Assembly (NCBI RefSeq): GCF_014635885.1
Contig: NZ_BMDR01000007.1
Location: 124,001-188,000, forward strand
Source of the DNA: Acinetobacter vivianii
GTDB taxonomy: Bacteria; Pseudomonadota; Gammaproteobacteria; Pseudomonadales; Moraxellaceae
DNA: 64,000 bases
Reading direction: 5' to 3'
Shown here: piece after piece, positions 38,172-48,540 of the stretch
Layout: every line of letters begins with the position of its first letter
Numbering within the stretch: position 1 is the stretch's first letter
Notes under the pieces: generated by a model
What the model saw: only the letters and a program-made list of their open reading frames with translations
Databases searched by the model: none
Told to the model about the DNA's origin: nothing
Program-made: the position numbers and the translations under genes

Positions 38172-38371
38172 TGATACTCGATACGTCATTCACAACCTGC
38201 GTGGTTATTGTAAAAGTGATGAAGGTAGATGAGTAGATAAAATTAGATGGGTTTAAGAAGAGAACAGGTTTTGTGGATGACAAATGGTTTTGCCTACTTT
38301 TCCCGAAAGAAAAGTAGGTCGAGCCGAAGGCTTATACTGAAGAATGAGTTAGCTCTCGGTAAGACTCCGCT
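38172..38371 (-). repeat. Dispersed intergenic repeat, copy 3 (inverted)
   Basis: Inverted relative to copies 1 and 2. Hairpin CCTACTTTTC / GAAAAGTAGG at 38293-38318 (with a slightly longer loop sequence CCGAAA), and the wide repeat CATTCACAACCTGCG near 38187 against AACAGGTTTTGTGGATGAC near 38264. It fills the 331-bp bioH-bioA gap, so bioA probably has a promoter after it or is read through it. Confidence 0.85.
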
Positions 38372-38408
38372 GTAACCAATATTTAATCTGACAAATGAGG
38401 ATGGATGG

Positions 38409-39704
38409 ATGACCGATTTATTTGATTTAGAACATATATGGCATCCTTATACTTCGATGTTAAATCCTCTGCCAACTTTTAAAGTCAAACGTGCCTATGG
38501 TGCGACCATCGAACTAGAAGATGGGCGAACTTTAGTCGATGGCATGTCGTCATGGTGGTGTGCGATTCATGGCTATAACCATCCTGAACTGAACCAAGCG
38601 GTTACAGATCAATTACAGAAGATGGCGCATATCATGTTCGGTGGTTTGACCCACGAACCTGCAATTGAATTAGGCAAATTATTATTAAAAATTACGCCGC
38701 CAAATTTGGACAAAATTTTCTATGCTGATTCAGGCTCGGTTTCAGTAGAAGTGGCTTTAAAAATGGCAGTTCAATACTGGACAGCACTGAATCAACCAGC
38801 GAAAGCCAACTTTATTACCACGCGTTCTGGATATCATGGTGATACCTGGAATGCGATGTCTGTGTGTGATCCAGTCACAGGGATGCATCAGATTTTTGGC
38901 ACGAGTTTACCGAATCGAATTTTTGTCCCTGCGCCACAAAGTCGATTTGATGGAGAGTGGAATCCTCAAGATATTCAGGAACTGAAGCAACAGATTGAAC
39001 AGCATCATCACAGTATTGCTGCACTGATTATTGAGCCGATTGTACAAGGTGCAGGCGGCATGCGTTTTTATCATCCTGAATATTTACGTCAAGCCAAAGC
39101 TTTATGTGAGCAATATAATTTATTGTTGATCTTTGATGAAATCGCAACAGGCTTTGGGCGTACAGGTAAAATGTTTGCTTGGGAACATGCACAAGTTGAA
39201 CCCGATATTATGTGTATCGGTAAAGGTTTGACTGGTGGCTATATGACATTATCCGCAACATTAACCACCAAGCAGGTAGCTGAAACCATCAGTCGTGGTG
39301 AAGCGGGTGTATTTATGCATGGCCCCACCTTTATGGCAAATCCATTGGCTTGTGCGGTTGCATTAAGAAGTACCCAGTTATTGGTAGAGCAAGATTGGCA
39401 AGCGAATATTCAACGGATTGAAAAGATTCTGGCTGAACAATTAACCGATTTAGCTCAGCTTGACCATGTTGCAGATGTACGGGTTTTAGGGGCGATTGGG
39501 GTGGTGGAGTTAACCGCCAATGTTGATATGAAAACCTTACAGCAACAGTTTGTAGAACGTGGTATCTGGGTACGTCCATTTGGAAAATTGGTCTATGTGA
39601 TGCCGCCGTATGTGATTAGCAATGATGAACTGAACTATTTATTAGCACAGCTGATTGAAGTGGTGAGAAATATGCAGGGAGTCAATACCAATGTCCTTGC
39701 TTGA
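38409..39704 (+). CDS. bioA: Adenosylmethionine-8-amino-7-oxononanoate aminotransferase
   Basis: 431 residues, class III PLP aminotransferase. It starts with the BioA substrate-site sequence HIWHPYTSM, then [20 protein letters not shown] contacts are in [18 protein letters not shown] sequence (YADSGS), [11 protein letters not shown], and the Schiff-base lysine in [13 protein letters not shown]. It makes 7,8-diaminopelargonate using S-adenosylmethionine. GAGG lies upstream of the ATG. The gene overlaps bioF by 14 bases. Confidence 0.97.
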   Translation: MTDLFDLEHIWHPYTSMLNPLPTFKVKRAYGATIELEDGRTLVDGMSSWWCAIHGYNHPELNQAVTDQLQKMAHIMFGGLTHEPAIELGKLLLKITPPNLDKIFYADSGSVSVEVALKMAVQYWTALNQPAKANFITTRSGYHGDTWNAMSVCDPVTGMHQIFGTSLPNRIFVPAPQSRFDGEWNPQDIQELKQQIEQHHHSIAALIIEPIVQGAGGMRFYHPEYLRQAKALCEQYNLLLIFDEIATGFGRTGKMFAWEHAQVEPDIMCIGKGLTGGYMTLSATLTTKQVAETISRGEAGVFMHGPTFMANPLACAVALRSTQLLVEQDWQANIQRIEKILAEQLTDLAQLDHVADVRVLGAIGVVELTANVDMKTLQQQFVERGIWVRPFGKLVYVMPPYVISNDELNYLLAQLIEVVRNMQGVNTNVLA

Positions 39705-40845
39705 TCATTATGCCGAGCAGCTTGACCAGCTCAAACAACAAGGGAATTTCCGTCAATTTACGTCAAATCAACAGCAGGGAAAATGGATAACCATCCAAGA
39801 TCGGACCATGTTGAATTTGGCATCCAATGATTATTTGGGCTTGGCTGCTGATTTAAGTTTAAGAGAAGAATTTCTCGATACATTGAAAATCGAACGTGCA
39901 TTATTTAGTTCATCTTCTTCGCGCTTACTGACTGGTAATTTTGCAGAATATGAACAATTTGAAAATAGCCTAAGCAAAGCATTTGGTCGTGTTGCCTTAT
40001 TATTCAACAGTGGCTATCACATGAATATCGGCATCCTACCTGCTTTGGCGGATAGTAAAACTGTGATTCTGGCTGATAAATTAGTGCATGCCAGTATGAT
40101 TGATGGGATTCGGCTATCAACCGCTCAATATGTGCGTTACCAGCATAATGATTTACAGCATCTGGAACAATTATTGCAAAAGTATCATCAAGATGAGCAA
40201 ATTGAACGCATTATTGTGGTGACTGAAAGTATCTTTAGTATGGATGGTGATGAGACTGATTTAGCGGCATTGGCTCAGCTAAAACAACGCTTTGCTAAAA
40301 CTATGTTGTATGTGGATGAGGCGCATGCCATTGGCATAAGAGGCGAGCAAGGACTTGGCTGTGCCGAACAATATGGCGTACTGGATCAGATTGATTTTCT
40401 GGTGGGAACTTTCGGTAAAGCGATTGCTTCGGTGGGTGGTTATCTTATTTGTGATCCAATTATCCGTGACTATCTCATCAATAAAATGCGTCCACTGATT
40501 TTTAGTACCGCATTGCCGCCAATTTCAATGGCGTGGTCTGATTTTATCTTTAACAAAGTTTTGAACATGCAGAAACAGCGGCAGCACTTGGCTGAAATCA
40601 GTCAGTATTTACAGCAGGCAGTGATTGCAAAAGGTTTTTCAAGCCCGTCGAGTAGCCATATCATTCCGATTATTGTCGGGGAAAGCCAAGCTGCAATTGA
40701 AAAAGCTCGCTATGTGCAGCAACAGGGTTTTTATGCCATGCCAGTACGACCACCAACCGTACCGCAGAATAGTTCACGTTTACGTATCTCGTTGACCTCT
40801 ATGGTACAAAAAAATGAATTGGAACAATTGGTGGAGTGTTTGTGA
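39691..40845 (+). CDS. bioF: 8-amino-7-oxononanoate synthase
   Basis: 384 residues, alpha-oxoamine synthase family. [12 protein letters not shown] near residue 42, [29 protein letters not shown] and the PLP lysine in [13 protein letters not shown] are as in BioF. It condenses pimeloyl-ACP with alanine. It overlaps bioA by 14 bases and bioC by 4. Confidence 0.96.
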   Translation: MSLLDHYAEQLDQLKQQGNFRQFTSNQQQGKWITIQDRTMLNLASNDYLGLAADLSLREEFLDTLKIERALFSSSSSRLLTGNFAEYEQFENSLSKAFGRVALLFNSGYHMNIGILPALADSKTVILADKLVHASMIDGIRLSTAQYVRYQHNDLQHLEQLLQKYHQDEQIERIIVVTESIFSMDGDETDLAALAQLKQRFAKTMLYVDEAHAIGIRGEQGLGCAEQYGVLDQIDFLVGTFGKAIASVGGYLICDPIIRDYLINKMRPLIFSTALPPISMAWSDFIFNKVLNMQKQRQHLAEISQYLQQAVIAKGFSSPSSSHIIPIIVGESQAAIEKARYVQQQGFYAMPVRPPTVPQNSSRLRISLTSMVQKNELEQLVECL

Positions 40846-41594
40846 GCATTAATAAAGCACTGGTTGCGCAGCGTTTTGCCAAAGCAGGACAAAGCTATGT
40901 TGAGCATGCAGTTATACAAAAGCAAATTAGTGCACAGCTATTTGAATATCTCAAAGTTTATTGTCCGCAATCTTTAGCTTCTGTACTTGAGATTGGCTGT
41001 GGTTCAGGCAATTTAACCCATCTGTTTCAGTCTCATTTTCAAGTTGAACAACTGTTTTTAAATGACTTGTATGACGATGTTGAGCAGCATTTTTCAAGCG
41101 TCGACAAGATTAATTGGTTGATCGGTGATATTGAGCAACTGATTTTACCTCAGTCCTTGGATACTGTAATTTCCAGTTCAGCATTACAGTGGATGATTGA
41201 TTTACCTGCTTTATTGCAGCGGATTCATTCTGCGTTAAAACCGAATGCCTATTTTTGTTTTTCTAGCTTTGGCCCTGACAATTTGACCGAAATTAAGCAG
41301 TTAACAGGACAAGGTTTAAATTATGTCGATTTGGATACTTTGCGACAGCAGCTTGAACAACAAGGTTTTGAAGTGCTGTTCATGCACCAAGATCATAAGC
41401 AGCGTTATTTTGATCATCCGAAATCGATATTGCAGCATTTAAAGGCGACAGGTGTAACGGCAACCGCAAAGTCGCATCGCTGGACCAAGCAATCCTTACA
41501 ACAATTTTATTCAGATTATGAACAGTTTCATGATGAGCAGGGTTTTAGTCTGACTTATCATCCGATTTATGTGATTGCGCGGAGAACAGCATGA
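40842..41594 (+). CDS. bioC: Malonyl-ACP O-methyltransferase
   Basis: 250 residues from the GTG at 40842, which has GGAG five bases upstream and overlaps the bioF stop (GTGA); the GTG at 40836 is less likely. The SAM-binding motif is [14 protein letters not shown], followed by NDLYDD and SSSALQWM, typical of BioC. It starts the modified fatty-acid route to pimeloyl-ACP that BioH ends. Confidence 0.93.
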   Translation: MSINKALVAQRFAKAGQSYVEHAVIQKQISAQLFEYLKVYCPQSLASVLEIGCGSGNLTHLFQSHFQVEQLFLNDLYDDVEQHFSSVDKINWLIGDIEQLILPQSLDTVISSSALQWMIDLPALLQRIHSALKPNAYFCFSSFGPDNLTEIKQLTGQGLNYVDLDTLRQQLEQQGFEVLFMHQDHKQRYFDHPKSILQHLKATGVTATAKSHRWTKQSLQQFYSDYEQFHDEQGFSLTYHPIYVIARRTA

Positions 41595-42232
41595 GTGCAG
41601 CAATTTATTTTGTCAGTGGTATTGATACTGAGATTGGTAAAACTTATGCCACAGGCTATCTCGCCAAGCTCTGGACAGAACGGGGGCAACGTGTCATTAC
41701 CCAAAAGCTGGTACAAACGGGTAATGTCGATATCTCGGAAGATATCGAAAAACATCGTGAAATTATGGGGAGTGGCTGGTTTCAAGAAGACCATGACAAA
41801 CTGACCATGCCTGAAATTTTTACTTATCCAGCCTCGCCCCATTTAGCGACGCGGTTGGACGGGCGAGATTTAGATTTTGCCAAGATTGAAGCAGCGACTA
41901 AACAACTTGCCCAGCGTTTTGATGTGGTACTTTTGGAAGGTGCGGGTGGTTTGATGGTGCCTTTAACCACTGAATTGTTGACCATTGATTATATTGTGCA
42001 ACATCAATTTCCTGTGATTTTGGTGACTTCTGGGCGTTTGGGCAGTATTAATCATACTTTACTGAGTTTAGAGGCTTTAAAGCAGCGTGGTTTGAGCTTG
42101 CATGCTTTGGTGTATAACTTAAAGGATGAGTCGAAAGACCCGCTTATTTCAAAAGATACCGCAGATTATTTAAAGACTTATTTAGCAAAGCATTTTCCTG
42201 ATGCTCAATGGGTTGAATTGGAAAAATTCTAA
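41591..42232 (+). CDS. bioD: Dethiobiotin synthetase
   Basis: 213 residues. The P-loop reads [23 protein letters not shown] holds the substrate-binding lysine, and [10 protein letters not shown] is the second conserved block. It closes the ureido ring of dethiobiotin using ATP and CO2. It overlaps bioC by 4 bases (ATGA) and ends the operon; bioB is not in the window. Confidence 0.95.
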   Translation: MSAAIYFVSGIDTEIGKTYATGYLAKLWTERGQRVITQKLVQTGNVDISEDIEKHREIMGSGWFQEDHDKLTMPEIFTYPASPHLATRLDGRDLDFAKIEAATKQLAQRFDVVLLEGAGGLMVPLTTELLTIDYIVQHQFPVILVTSGRLGSINHTLLSLEALKQRGLSLHALVYNLKDESKDPLISKDTADYLKTYLAKHFPDAQWVELEKF

Positions 42233-42271
42233 TTTAATTCATTAAGTTTAGAATCTTATTCAATAGGGGAA

Positions 42272-42420
42272 ACCGCAGTGTCTTCCCGAGTTTTCTCAAA
42301 TGAATACCGCATGATCTTACTTTTCGAGGATGAAAAGTAACAAAAATCCTTTGTAGGGCTGACGGTATATCCTTATACCGCAGCCCTACGGGCGGCATCC
42401 ATGCCGCCGTCACGATAGCT
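42272..42420 (+). repeat. Chimeric repeat, copy 4, with three hairpins
   Basis: The left half (CAGTGTCTTCCCGAGTTTTC, then hairpin TTACTTTTC / GAAAAGTAA at 42317-42340, then ACAAAAATC) is a diverged left half of the repeat family. The right half is unrelated: a strong hairpin GTAGGGCTG-CGGTATA / TATACCG-CAGCCCTAC (42353-42389) and a GC-rich one GGCGGCAT / ATGCCGCC (42391-42408). It follows bioD by about 40 bases. Confidence 0.75.
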
Positions 42421-42467
42421 AATAGATTTTGGAAGCCATTTAACTAATAAATTTAAGGTGACTAACA

Positions 42468-43133
42468 ATGAATAAAAATAATTTTATCTGTATGGCTCTG
42501 TGCCTATCAGGCCTAATCTCGACAACTCATGCTGCCGTACCAACAGATAAAACCATTATTAGTTGGATTACTAATTTTCAGGATTCAAATGCCAATCCAC
42601 CTCAATCCATTCAGATCGATTCTACCGAAGCAGTGAAATTGATCTCGGGAGAAGAAGCTTATCTATCAGGTGTGAGTTTTGAAAATGCGGGACGTAATTT
42701 TTGGGCAGGTTATGTATTAACCCGTCCGAAATTAAAGCAGGCGCGAATCCTAAAAGCATTTGGTGGTCAATCGAATAGCTTCACAGTACATTCCACCGTG
42801 TATAAAGGTAAATCGATTCAGTTGGTGGAAATTGAAAGTGCAGGTTCAGGTCAGGGGACAGTTGAATCGAGTAAAAGTCTGGTTTATTTAAATCAATGGA
42901 CGAGTAAGCTGATTGCAGAGGTCGAAGAATCTTCCTATGAAGGACGCTATGACGACAAGTTAGGTGCAGAGGATTGTAGAACTGGTCGGGATAATTCAGG
43001 CTATTTAAATGTGATGCCTTATTCGCCTTATGTGATTCAGACTACAGTCACAGGCAATGCCTGCAATAATAAACCGCAAGGCTATAAAGTAAGCAGCAAG
43101 CTGATTCCGATTGTGATCAGTGAAATAAAATAA
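42468..43133 (+). CDS. Secreted hypothetical protein
   Basis: 221 residues with AAGGTG before the ATG. Residues 1-22 are a signal peptide (ICMALCLSGLISTTHA). The mature part is mixed beta with two Cys pairs possible (DCRTG and GNACNNK) and no enzyme motif I recognise. It is not close to any family I can name. Downstream it is convergent with the ExbD genes, sharing a terminator that overlaps its stop codon. Confidence 0.7.
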   Translation: MNKNNFICMALCLSGLISTTHAAVPTDKTIISWITNFQDSNANPPQSIQIDSTEAVKLISGEEAYLSGVSFENAGRNFWAGYVLTRPKLKQARILKAFGGQSNSFTVHSTVYKGKSIQLVEIESAGSGQGTVESSKSLVYLNQWTSKLIAEVEESSYEGRYDDKLGAEDCRTGRDNSGYLNVMPYSPYVIQTTVTGNACNNKPQGYKVSSKLIPIVISEIK

Positions 43134-43159
43134 AAAAAGCCAACAAGCGAACTTGTTAG
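43132..43159 (-). terminator. Terminator of the tonB-exbBDD operon
   Basis: On the minus strand CTAACAAG / CTTGTTGG with a 4-base loop is followed by CTTTTTTT. It lies 48 bases after the last exbD stop. Confidence 0.88.
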
Positions 43160-43206
43160 CGCAGGAGTAAAATCTCATTATTGGAATAATTTCTTGTTTT
43201 TATTAT

Positions 43207-43626
43207 CTAGTTATTACTGACGATGCCAATTTTAGTGACATTGGTTTGTTGAGCTAATGCCATCACCATCGCAATATTTTTATATTCCGCTTGAGCATCA
43301 GGTTTAAATTTAATTTGATCCTGATCGGCTTTTTGAGCTACAGATTCGAATAAAGCCTTAAGTGCCTGACGGTCAGCCACTGCTTGATCATTCCAGAAAA
43401 TATGCCCTTGTGCATCGACACGCAGGTTAATGGTTTCTGGTGGTTTCTGATTCGTTGGCGGCGGCGGCGTACCATTTGGCAAGTTGATATTAATGGCATT
43501 ATTCGGAATCGGGATGGTGATAATGAACATGATCAACAGGACCAACATGACATCAATCAAAGGTGTCATGTTGACGTCGAGCATCACATCTTCTTCATCA
43601 TTTTTTGAACCCACATTCATACCCAT
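43207..43626 (-). CDS. exbD: ExbD-type energy transducer subunit (second copy)
   Basis: 139 residues. One membrane helix near the N-terminus holds the proton-channel aspartate in VNMTPLIDVMLVLLIMF, followed by a periplasmic domain. A proline-rich linker (NGTPPPPTNQKPPE) follows the helix. It energises TonB with ExbB. AGGAGG upstream. It is the last gene of the operon, 15 bases after the other exbD. Confidence 0.93.
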   Translation of the reverse strand: MGMNVGSKNDEEDVMLDVNMTPLIDVMLVLLIMFIITIPIPNNAININLPNGTPPPPTNQKPPETINLRVDAQGHIFWNDQAVADRQALKALFESVAQKADQDQIKFKPDAQAEYKNIAMVMALAQQTNVTKIGIVSNN

Positions 43627-43641
43627 GTGTGATTCCTCCTG

Positions 43642-44070
43642 TTATGGTGAAGTCGCAGGTGGAGTGGTGACAAATGCAATTTTGCCAATACCTGCTTGCT
43701 GAGTTGTACTAATTACCTGATCAATTGCTTCGTAATGGGTTAGTTGATCGCCACGAATATGAACTTCAGGCTGCGGACGTTTTTGCGCTTCAGCCTGTAA
43801 ACGAGCAAGTAAAGTTTCTTTATTCGCCACATGTTGTTCATTCCAGAAAATATCGCCTGTTTTATTCACTGAAAGCTGAATATTTTGTGGTGTCGTGGCA
43901 TAAGGCGTATTTTTCTCTTCAGGTAGTTTTACCGGAACCGTATGTGTGACCACTGGGACTGTGATTAAAAAGATAATCAGCAGCACCAGCATGATGTCGA
44001 CCAGCGGCGTCGTGTTAATCGTTCCGATCACATCATCATCACTTTGATCTGAATTTATCATCATGCCCAT
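43642..44070 (-). CDS. exbD: ExbD-type energy transducer subunit (first copy)
   Basis: 142 residues with the same layout as the next gene: NTTPLVDIMLVLLIIF carries the channel aspartate, then a periplasmic domain with HIRGDQLTHYEAI. It differs from the second copy in the loop and C-terminus (no PPPP linker). Two ExbD genes after one ExbB is seen in several TonB clusters of Acinetobacter, Xanthomonas and relatives, and may form a mixed ExbD dimer. Confidence 0.93.
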   Translation of the reverse strand: MGMMINSDQSDDDVIGTINTTPLVDIMLVLLIIFLITVPVVTHTVPVKLPEEKNTPYATTPQNIQLSVNKTGDIFWNEQHVANKETLLARLQAEAQKRPQPEVHIRGDQLTHYEAIDQVISTTQQAGIGKIAFVTTPPATSP

Positions 44071-44081
44071 AATGATGTTCC

Positions 44082-44957
44082 TTATTTAGAATCACGGTTT
44101 GGGTGATTACCGTTTAATTCACCGCTGAGTAAGACGGCGTGTAGATCTGATCCAAATGAACGGACATTGTCCATGACTGCTTTATTGCGACGGGTTAACC
44201 AGTTATAGCCCAGTACAGCAGGCACTGCGACTGCAAGACCAATCGCAGTCATAATCAATGCTTCGCCCACAGGGCCAGCCACTTTATCAATGGATGCTTG
44301 GCCTGAAATACCAATTGCAGTAAGGGCATGATAAATTCCCCAAACCGTTCCGAATAAGCCAACAAATGGCGCTGTTGAACCAACCGTTGCAAGGAAAGCT
44401 AGGCCATTACTGAGATGACTTTGCACCTTTTCAATGGCGCGCTGAATTGAAATGGTCACCCATGTATTGAAATCAATACGTTCTAATAAAGTGCCGTCAT
44501 GATGTTTGGTCGAGCGAATACCTTTTTCTGCAATATAACGATAGCTACTGTTTGCATTTAAGCTGTCTGCCGCACTATTTAAAGATTCTGCTTCCCAGAA
44601 GTTACGTTCAGCTTCAGTGGCATGACGCTTGATTTTACTTTGCTGAAAGACTTTAGACAGAATGATGTACCACGTGCCAATCGACATCAGTACCAAGATA
44701 AATAAAGTCGATTTTGCAACTAAATCACCTTCACGCCAGAGCGCTTCTAAACCATAAGGGTTATGTACTTTTTCAGCTGTTGCTGGTAATGGCGGTGGTG
44801 TCGGTGCCGCTTGGTTTGTAGCATCTGTACTGACGCTGGTGACGGCTGTGGTTTGCGTGGTTTCATCTGCCCACACTGTTGCAACTGGGAGTAAGGTGGT
44901 ACCTGCGATGAGGCCAATTGCTGCGATTCGTGAAATACGTTTTGCTGTGTTTTTCAT
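44082..44957 (-). CDS. exbB: ExbB-type proton channel protein
   Basis: 291 residues from the ATG at 44957 (GGAG upstream; a TTG at 44972 is unlikely). An N-terminal signal-like segment and Thr/Pro-rich stretch precede three membrane helices. The conserved GLAFLATVGSTAPFVGLFGT and the third helix with ALIMTAIGLAVAVPAV are diagnostic of the TolQ/ExbB family. It forms the pentameric channel with ExbD. Confidence 0.94.
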   Translation of the reverse strand: MKNTAKRISRIAAIGLIAGTTLLPVATVWADETTQTTAVTSVSTDATNQAAPTPPPLPATAEKVHNPYGLEALWREGDLVAKSTLFILVLMSIGTWYIILSKVFQQSKIKRHATEAERNFWEAESLNSAADSLNANSSYRYIAEKGIRSTKHHDGTLLERIDFNTWVTISIQRAIEKVQSHLSNGLAFLATVGSTAPFVGLFGTVWGIYHALTAIGISGQASIDKVAGPVGEALIMTAIGLAVAVPAVLGYNWLTRRNKAVMDNVRSFGSDLHAVLLSGELNGNHPNRDSK

Positions 44958-44997
44958 CTTAAAATTCTCCAAAAAATTGTTTGTTCAATGCATTTAT

Positions 44998-45708
44998 TTA
45001 GGAAATCGTGAATGGATATTCGATTTCGTACCATTCTTGTTGTGGTACACCATCTTTCATGGCTGCTTTAAAAGTACACAGGCTATAAGCCTTGATTGCT
45101 GCTTTATCTAAACTTTTACTGCCACTCGATTTTTTAACTTTTGAGTCAATCACCTTGCCAGAGGCATCGACCAATACACGAATACGTACAGTGCCTTCTT
45201 CCTCATTCATTAAGGCTTCACGCGGATATTCAGGTTTTTGACAACCCGCTTCACCTTCTGAAACACCACGTGAAATCCCTGCGGGTTTGGCAGGAGCAGC
45301 AGGCGCGGCTGATGCGACAGGCGCTGCAACTGGACTCGGGCTTGGTGTTGCGGGGGCAGGCGTTGGTGTTGCAACTGCTGTTTGGGTTGGTTGCGCTGGT
45401 GCCGGTTTTTGCACAGGCGTGGCTTTCTCCACCTGCTTTGGTTGATCTGGTATTTTTGCCACTTTCTCTACCATTTTCGGTGGCTCGGGTGGCTTTTCTT
45501 TTGGTTTTGGTTCCTCTGGTTTTGGAGGTGGTGGTTTGATGTCCTGAATAATCTGTAGTTCTACAGGCTTATCGACAGGCTTGGTAAAGTCAGTCGCTAA
45601 ACTTGTCATCAGAATATAGGCGATAATGAGATGTAGAAATAACACCAGACCAATGCCAACTAGGCGTTTGGCAGGTTGATTTTCATTCTCAGAAAAGGGG
45701 ATGCCCAT
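44998..45708 (-). CDS. tonB: TonB energy transducer
   Basis: 236 residues from the ATG at 45708 (CAGGAG upstream). One N-terminal membrane helix (about residues 17-38), a Pro/Lys/Glu-rich then Ala/Pro-rich periplasmic spacer, and a C-terminal TonB domain with PEYPREALMNEEEGTVRIRV. A Cys pair (GCQKPEYP and SLCTF) may form a disulfide. It is placed between the receptor and exbB, so it probably serves that receptor in particular. Confidence 0.94.
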   Translation of the reverse strand: MGIPFSENENQPAKRLVGIGLVLFLHLIIAYILMTSLATDFTKPVDKPVELQIIQDIKPPPPKPEEPKPKEKPPEPPKMVEKVAKIPDQPKQVEKATPVQKPAPAQPTQTAVATPTPAPATPSPSPVAAPVASAAPAAPAKPAGISRGVSEGEAGCQKPEYPREALMNEEEGTVRIRVLVDASGKVIDSKVKKSSGSKSLDKAAIKAYSLCTFKAAMKDGVPQQEWYEIEYPFTIS

Positions 45709-45861
45709 AATTACTCCTGAAATTGCAATCATGGATTCATCGTTGTTTGGAGAAGAGCATCAATTTAAAAACTGATGCGGACCACTTTAATTTTTGATGA
45801 ATCAGAGGATTACGGTGAACCACTGCGACATAAGCAATTTATGTTGCAGTGGAGAAACTTA

Positions 45862-48540
45862 TTAAAATTTGTAGGTGCCTCTCAGGAAATATGCTCGACC
45901 CGTTACATCGCTATAGCGAGGGTCATAACCATATTGGAAGTTGTCTAATACATTCGATGCTGATGGTTCTGCATCAAATATATTTTTTATACCTGCGGTA
46001 AGCTCTAGATTTTTAAAGCCTTTATAGGTTCCTGAAACGTTGTACAAGGTATAGTCACTGACACGGTGGTTGTCATATTTATCATCACCCGTTTCATTCT
46101 GGTCTTTATAACCTCGGTAGAACTCTTGCTCGAATACCATTTTCCAGTTTTCATAGCTCCAATTTATATTTGCAACATGCTTCCAGCGTAAAATTGCAGG
46201 ATCATCGTACTTGCCTGCATAGCTGTCCCAAACGCCACCTTTTTCTTCTTGTCGGTCATATTTAATAATATAGGTACCATCGATTCCGAAGCCAAAGCGG
46301 CCTGTTACCGTCATTGGAGTGAGGTAATTTAGGGCAAGGTCAATCCCTTGGGTTTTAACCCCACCCATATTGGTTAATGCACTATTGATATATTGAAGAC
46401 GACCATCTTCTCCACGAATGAAGCGATCTGCATATTTTTCTGGATCACCAAAAATCATGGCTTCACCAATACTATTAACCAGACCGTCAATTTTGATGTT
46501 GTAATAGTCGGCAGAGAAAACCAGATTTTTAATCGGCTCTACTACAAAACCAGCCGTGATCGAGGTAGATTCTTCGGGTTGTAAGCCTTTGGTTCCGCCC
46601 TGAGTACGATAAAATTGCGTATTACATTCGGTCTTATATTGGTCTGAGATTGCTTGTCCATTCGGGCAAAGCACAGGATCATCGTATTTTGCTCCTGTAT
46701 AGGTTTTACTTTGAGGTGCATTGATGTCATACAAACTTGGTGCACGGAAACCTGTACTGTAGGAGGTGCGGAACATTAATTGTTTTAAAGGTTCCCAACG
46801 GAAAGCTACTTTGGGATTGAAAGTGTCACCAAAATCACTGTATTTGTCATAACGAGCAGCAAGTTGGGCTTCTAGTGTTTTGGTAACAGGGATATGTAGC
46901 TCAGTAAAGAGGGCGGTGATATCGCGTTTGCCCTTACTTTCTGGTTTATCTGGATCAATACCACTTCCTGGAACTTGTCTCACAATCTCTGAGTTAACAT
47001 TTGCTTTCCAGTCCTGAGAACTAAAGCTTCCCCCGAATGCAAAACCAACATCGCCAGCGGGAAGGGTATAAATTGGACGACTGACATTAAAGTCAAATGT
47101 CGTTGCAGTTAGAGTACCTTTATTGGTATCTCCCTTAACTTCGAATGATTGCCATATATTTTGATCTGCACTTGGACCAAATGGGTTCAGTTTCCCTGCA
47201 TTTAAAGCAGCCTGTACTTGGCTCTGATTGAGATAGCCGCCAGCAAAACCATCTGTTGCTTCACTGCGTGCATAGGAGATTCCCGTGTTGATATCCCATC
47301 CATACGCTTCACCTTCTAAAGCAAGTAGCGCTCGATGTGATTCATTGACAGGATTGGATACACGATTGCCCGCTTGTGAACGTAAATAAAGTTCTAAAGG
47401 TTCTCCACTTAAACCACTGACAGCAGGAGTAATGCCATTTCCTGGGTAATAAGGACTTGTTGAGGGAAGCGTAACTGAACGACTGTAAACATCAGGAGCA
47501 ATAGAAGTTGTCACTTCGTTACGTGAATAAATATATTCACCAATGGCATTAAAATTATCATTTAATTTGAATGTACCGCGTCCGAGTGCAGAAATCGTTT
47601 CTGATTTTGGAACGATACCGATCAATGCTTGCGTATTGAGATAGCACAGCTCACCATCTGAAACGGTATTCGGAGCATTATTACATTGAGTATTTGCATA
47701 AGGATTGCCTAGTTTTCCTGTTTTGGGATCACGAAAATTGGCTGGAAAACCATTGGCTGAACTTGCATCAATTCCTAATTCAGGAAGAAGTCCGCCTCGT
47801 TTACTGGCTTTACGATCACTTGCCATGATGTCATTTGAACGGCGGTAATCAATAACGCCCATCACATTAAAACCCTGCTCCTCCAAATCCCCATAGCCAC
47901 CAAATATTGAGACATCTTGTTTATCACCGCCACTTTCTTCAGGCTGGATTAAACCCGCGCTGATATTTAATCCTTCAAAGGACTTTTTGGTAATGAAGTT
48001 GATTACACCTGCAATCGCATCTGCTCCATAAATTGCAGAAGCTCCATCACGGAGGATCTCAATACGATCAACCATCGCCATTGGAATAATATTCAGGTTG
48101 GTCGTTGATGTACTAAATGGGCTATACGCTAAACGGCGACCATTCAATAAAATCAAGGTCTTATCAGTACCTAAAGCACGTAAATTGGCCGATGAACCTT
48201 CGGTATTACTTGCACCCACATTTTGGGCGGTTGCGAAACCAGCTTGGTTAGCACTGACTTTGGTTAAAGCTTCTTCAACAGTGGTCACCCCTTGCTTGGC
48301 AAGGTCGTCGGCTTTAATAATTGTAATAGGCGAGGCGCTTTGTGCCGCAACGCCTTTGATCGAAGATCCTGTTACGGCGACCTTAACAACCTTGGTTGGT
48401 TTTTCCTCAGTGGTGGTTTCCGTATCGGCAGCATGTGCCATGGTCAGGCATAGCATACTTAAGCTCAATGTACTGAGTTTAAGCAGGGTTTTACCCGATT
48501 TTTGTGTGAAGTCTGGTGCAGCGAAGTTGGCTTTTTTCAT
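45862..48540 (-). CDS. TonB-dependent outer membrane receptor, probable peptide receptor
   Basis: 892 residues. Signal peptide to about residue 38 (LCLTMAHA), then a TonB-box-like VVKVAVTGSSI, a plug domain (SPITIIKADDLAKQG, LILLNGRRLAYSP, DGASAIYGADAIAGVINFI) and a 22-strand barrel ending FLRGTYKF. Two Cys pairs in surface loops. It belongs to the broad receptor type (Xanthomonas/Shewanella-like) often linked to peptides or carbohydrates and not to a known siderophore receptor; no Fur-box-like sequence is seen upstream. The divergent peptide transporter suggests oligopeptides as substrate. Confidence 0.88.
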   Translation of the reverse strand: MKKANFAAPDFTQKSGKTLLKLSTLSLSMLCLTMAHAADTETTTEEKPTKVVKVAVTGSSIKGVAAQSASPITIIKADDLAKQGVTTVEEALTKVSANQAGFATAQNVGASNTEGSSANLRALGTDKTLILLNGRRLAYSPFSTSTTNLNIIPMAMVDRIEILRDGASAIYGADAIAGVINFITKKSFEGLNISAGLIQPEESGGDKQDVSIFGGYGDLEEQGFNVMGVIDYRRSNDIMASDRKASKRGGLLPELGIDASSANGFPANFRDPKTGKLGNPYANTQCNNAPNTVSDGELCYLNTQALIGIVPKSETISALGRGTFKLNDNFNAIGEYIYSRNEVTTSIAPDVYSRSVTLPSTSPYYPGNGITPAVSGLSGEPLELYLRSQAGNRVSNPVNESHRALLALEGEAYGWDINTGISYARSEATDGFAGGYLNQSQVQAALNAGKLNPFGPSADQNIWQSFEVKGDTNKGTLTATTFDFNVSRPIYTLPAGDVGFAFGGSFSSQDWKANVNSEIVRQVPGSGIDPDKPESKGKRDITALFTELHIPVTKTLEAQLAARYDKYSDFGDTFNPKVAFRWEPLKQLMFRTSYSTGFRAPSLYDINAPQSKTYTGAKYDDPVLCPNGQAISDQYKTECNTQFYRTQGGTKGLQPEESTSITAGFVVEPIKNLVFSADYYNIKIDGLVNSIGEAMIFGDPEKYADRFIRGEDGRLQYINSALTNMGGVKTQGIDLALNYLTPMTVTGRFGFGIDGTYIIKYDRQEEKGGVWDSYAGKYDDPAILRWKHVANINWSYENWKMVFEQEFYRGYKDQNETGDDKYDNHRVSDYTLYNVSGTYKGFKNLELTAGIKNIFDAEPSASNVLDNFQYGYDPRYSDVTGRAYFLRGTYKF

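Noticed and set aside
38078..38408. Riboswitch or biotin-responsive leader before bioA
   Set aside because: The structure seen is repeat copy 3, shared with unrelated loci, so it is not specific to biotin genes.
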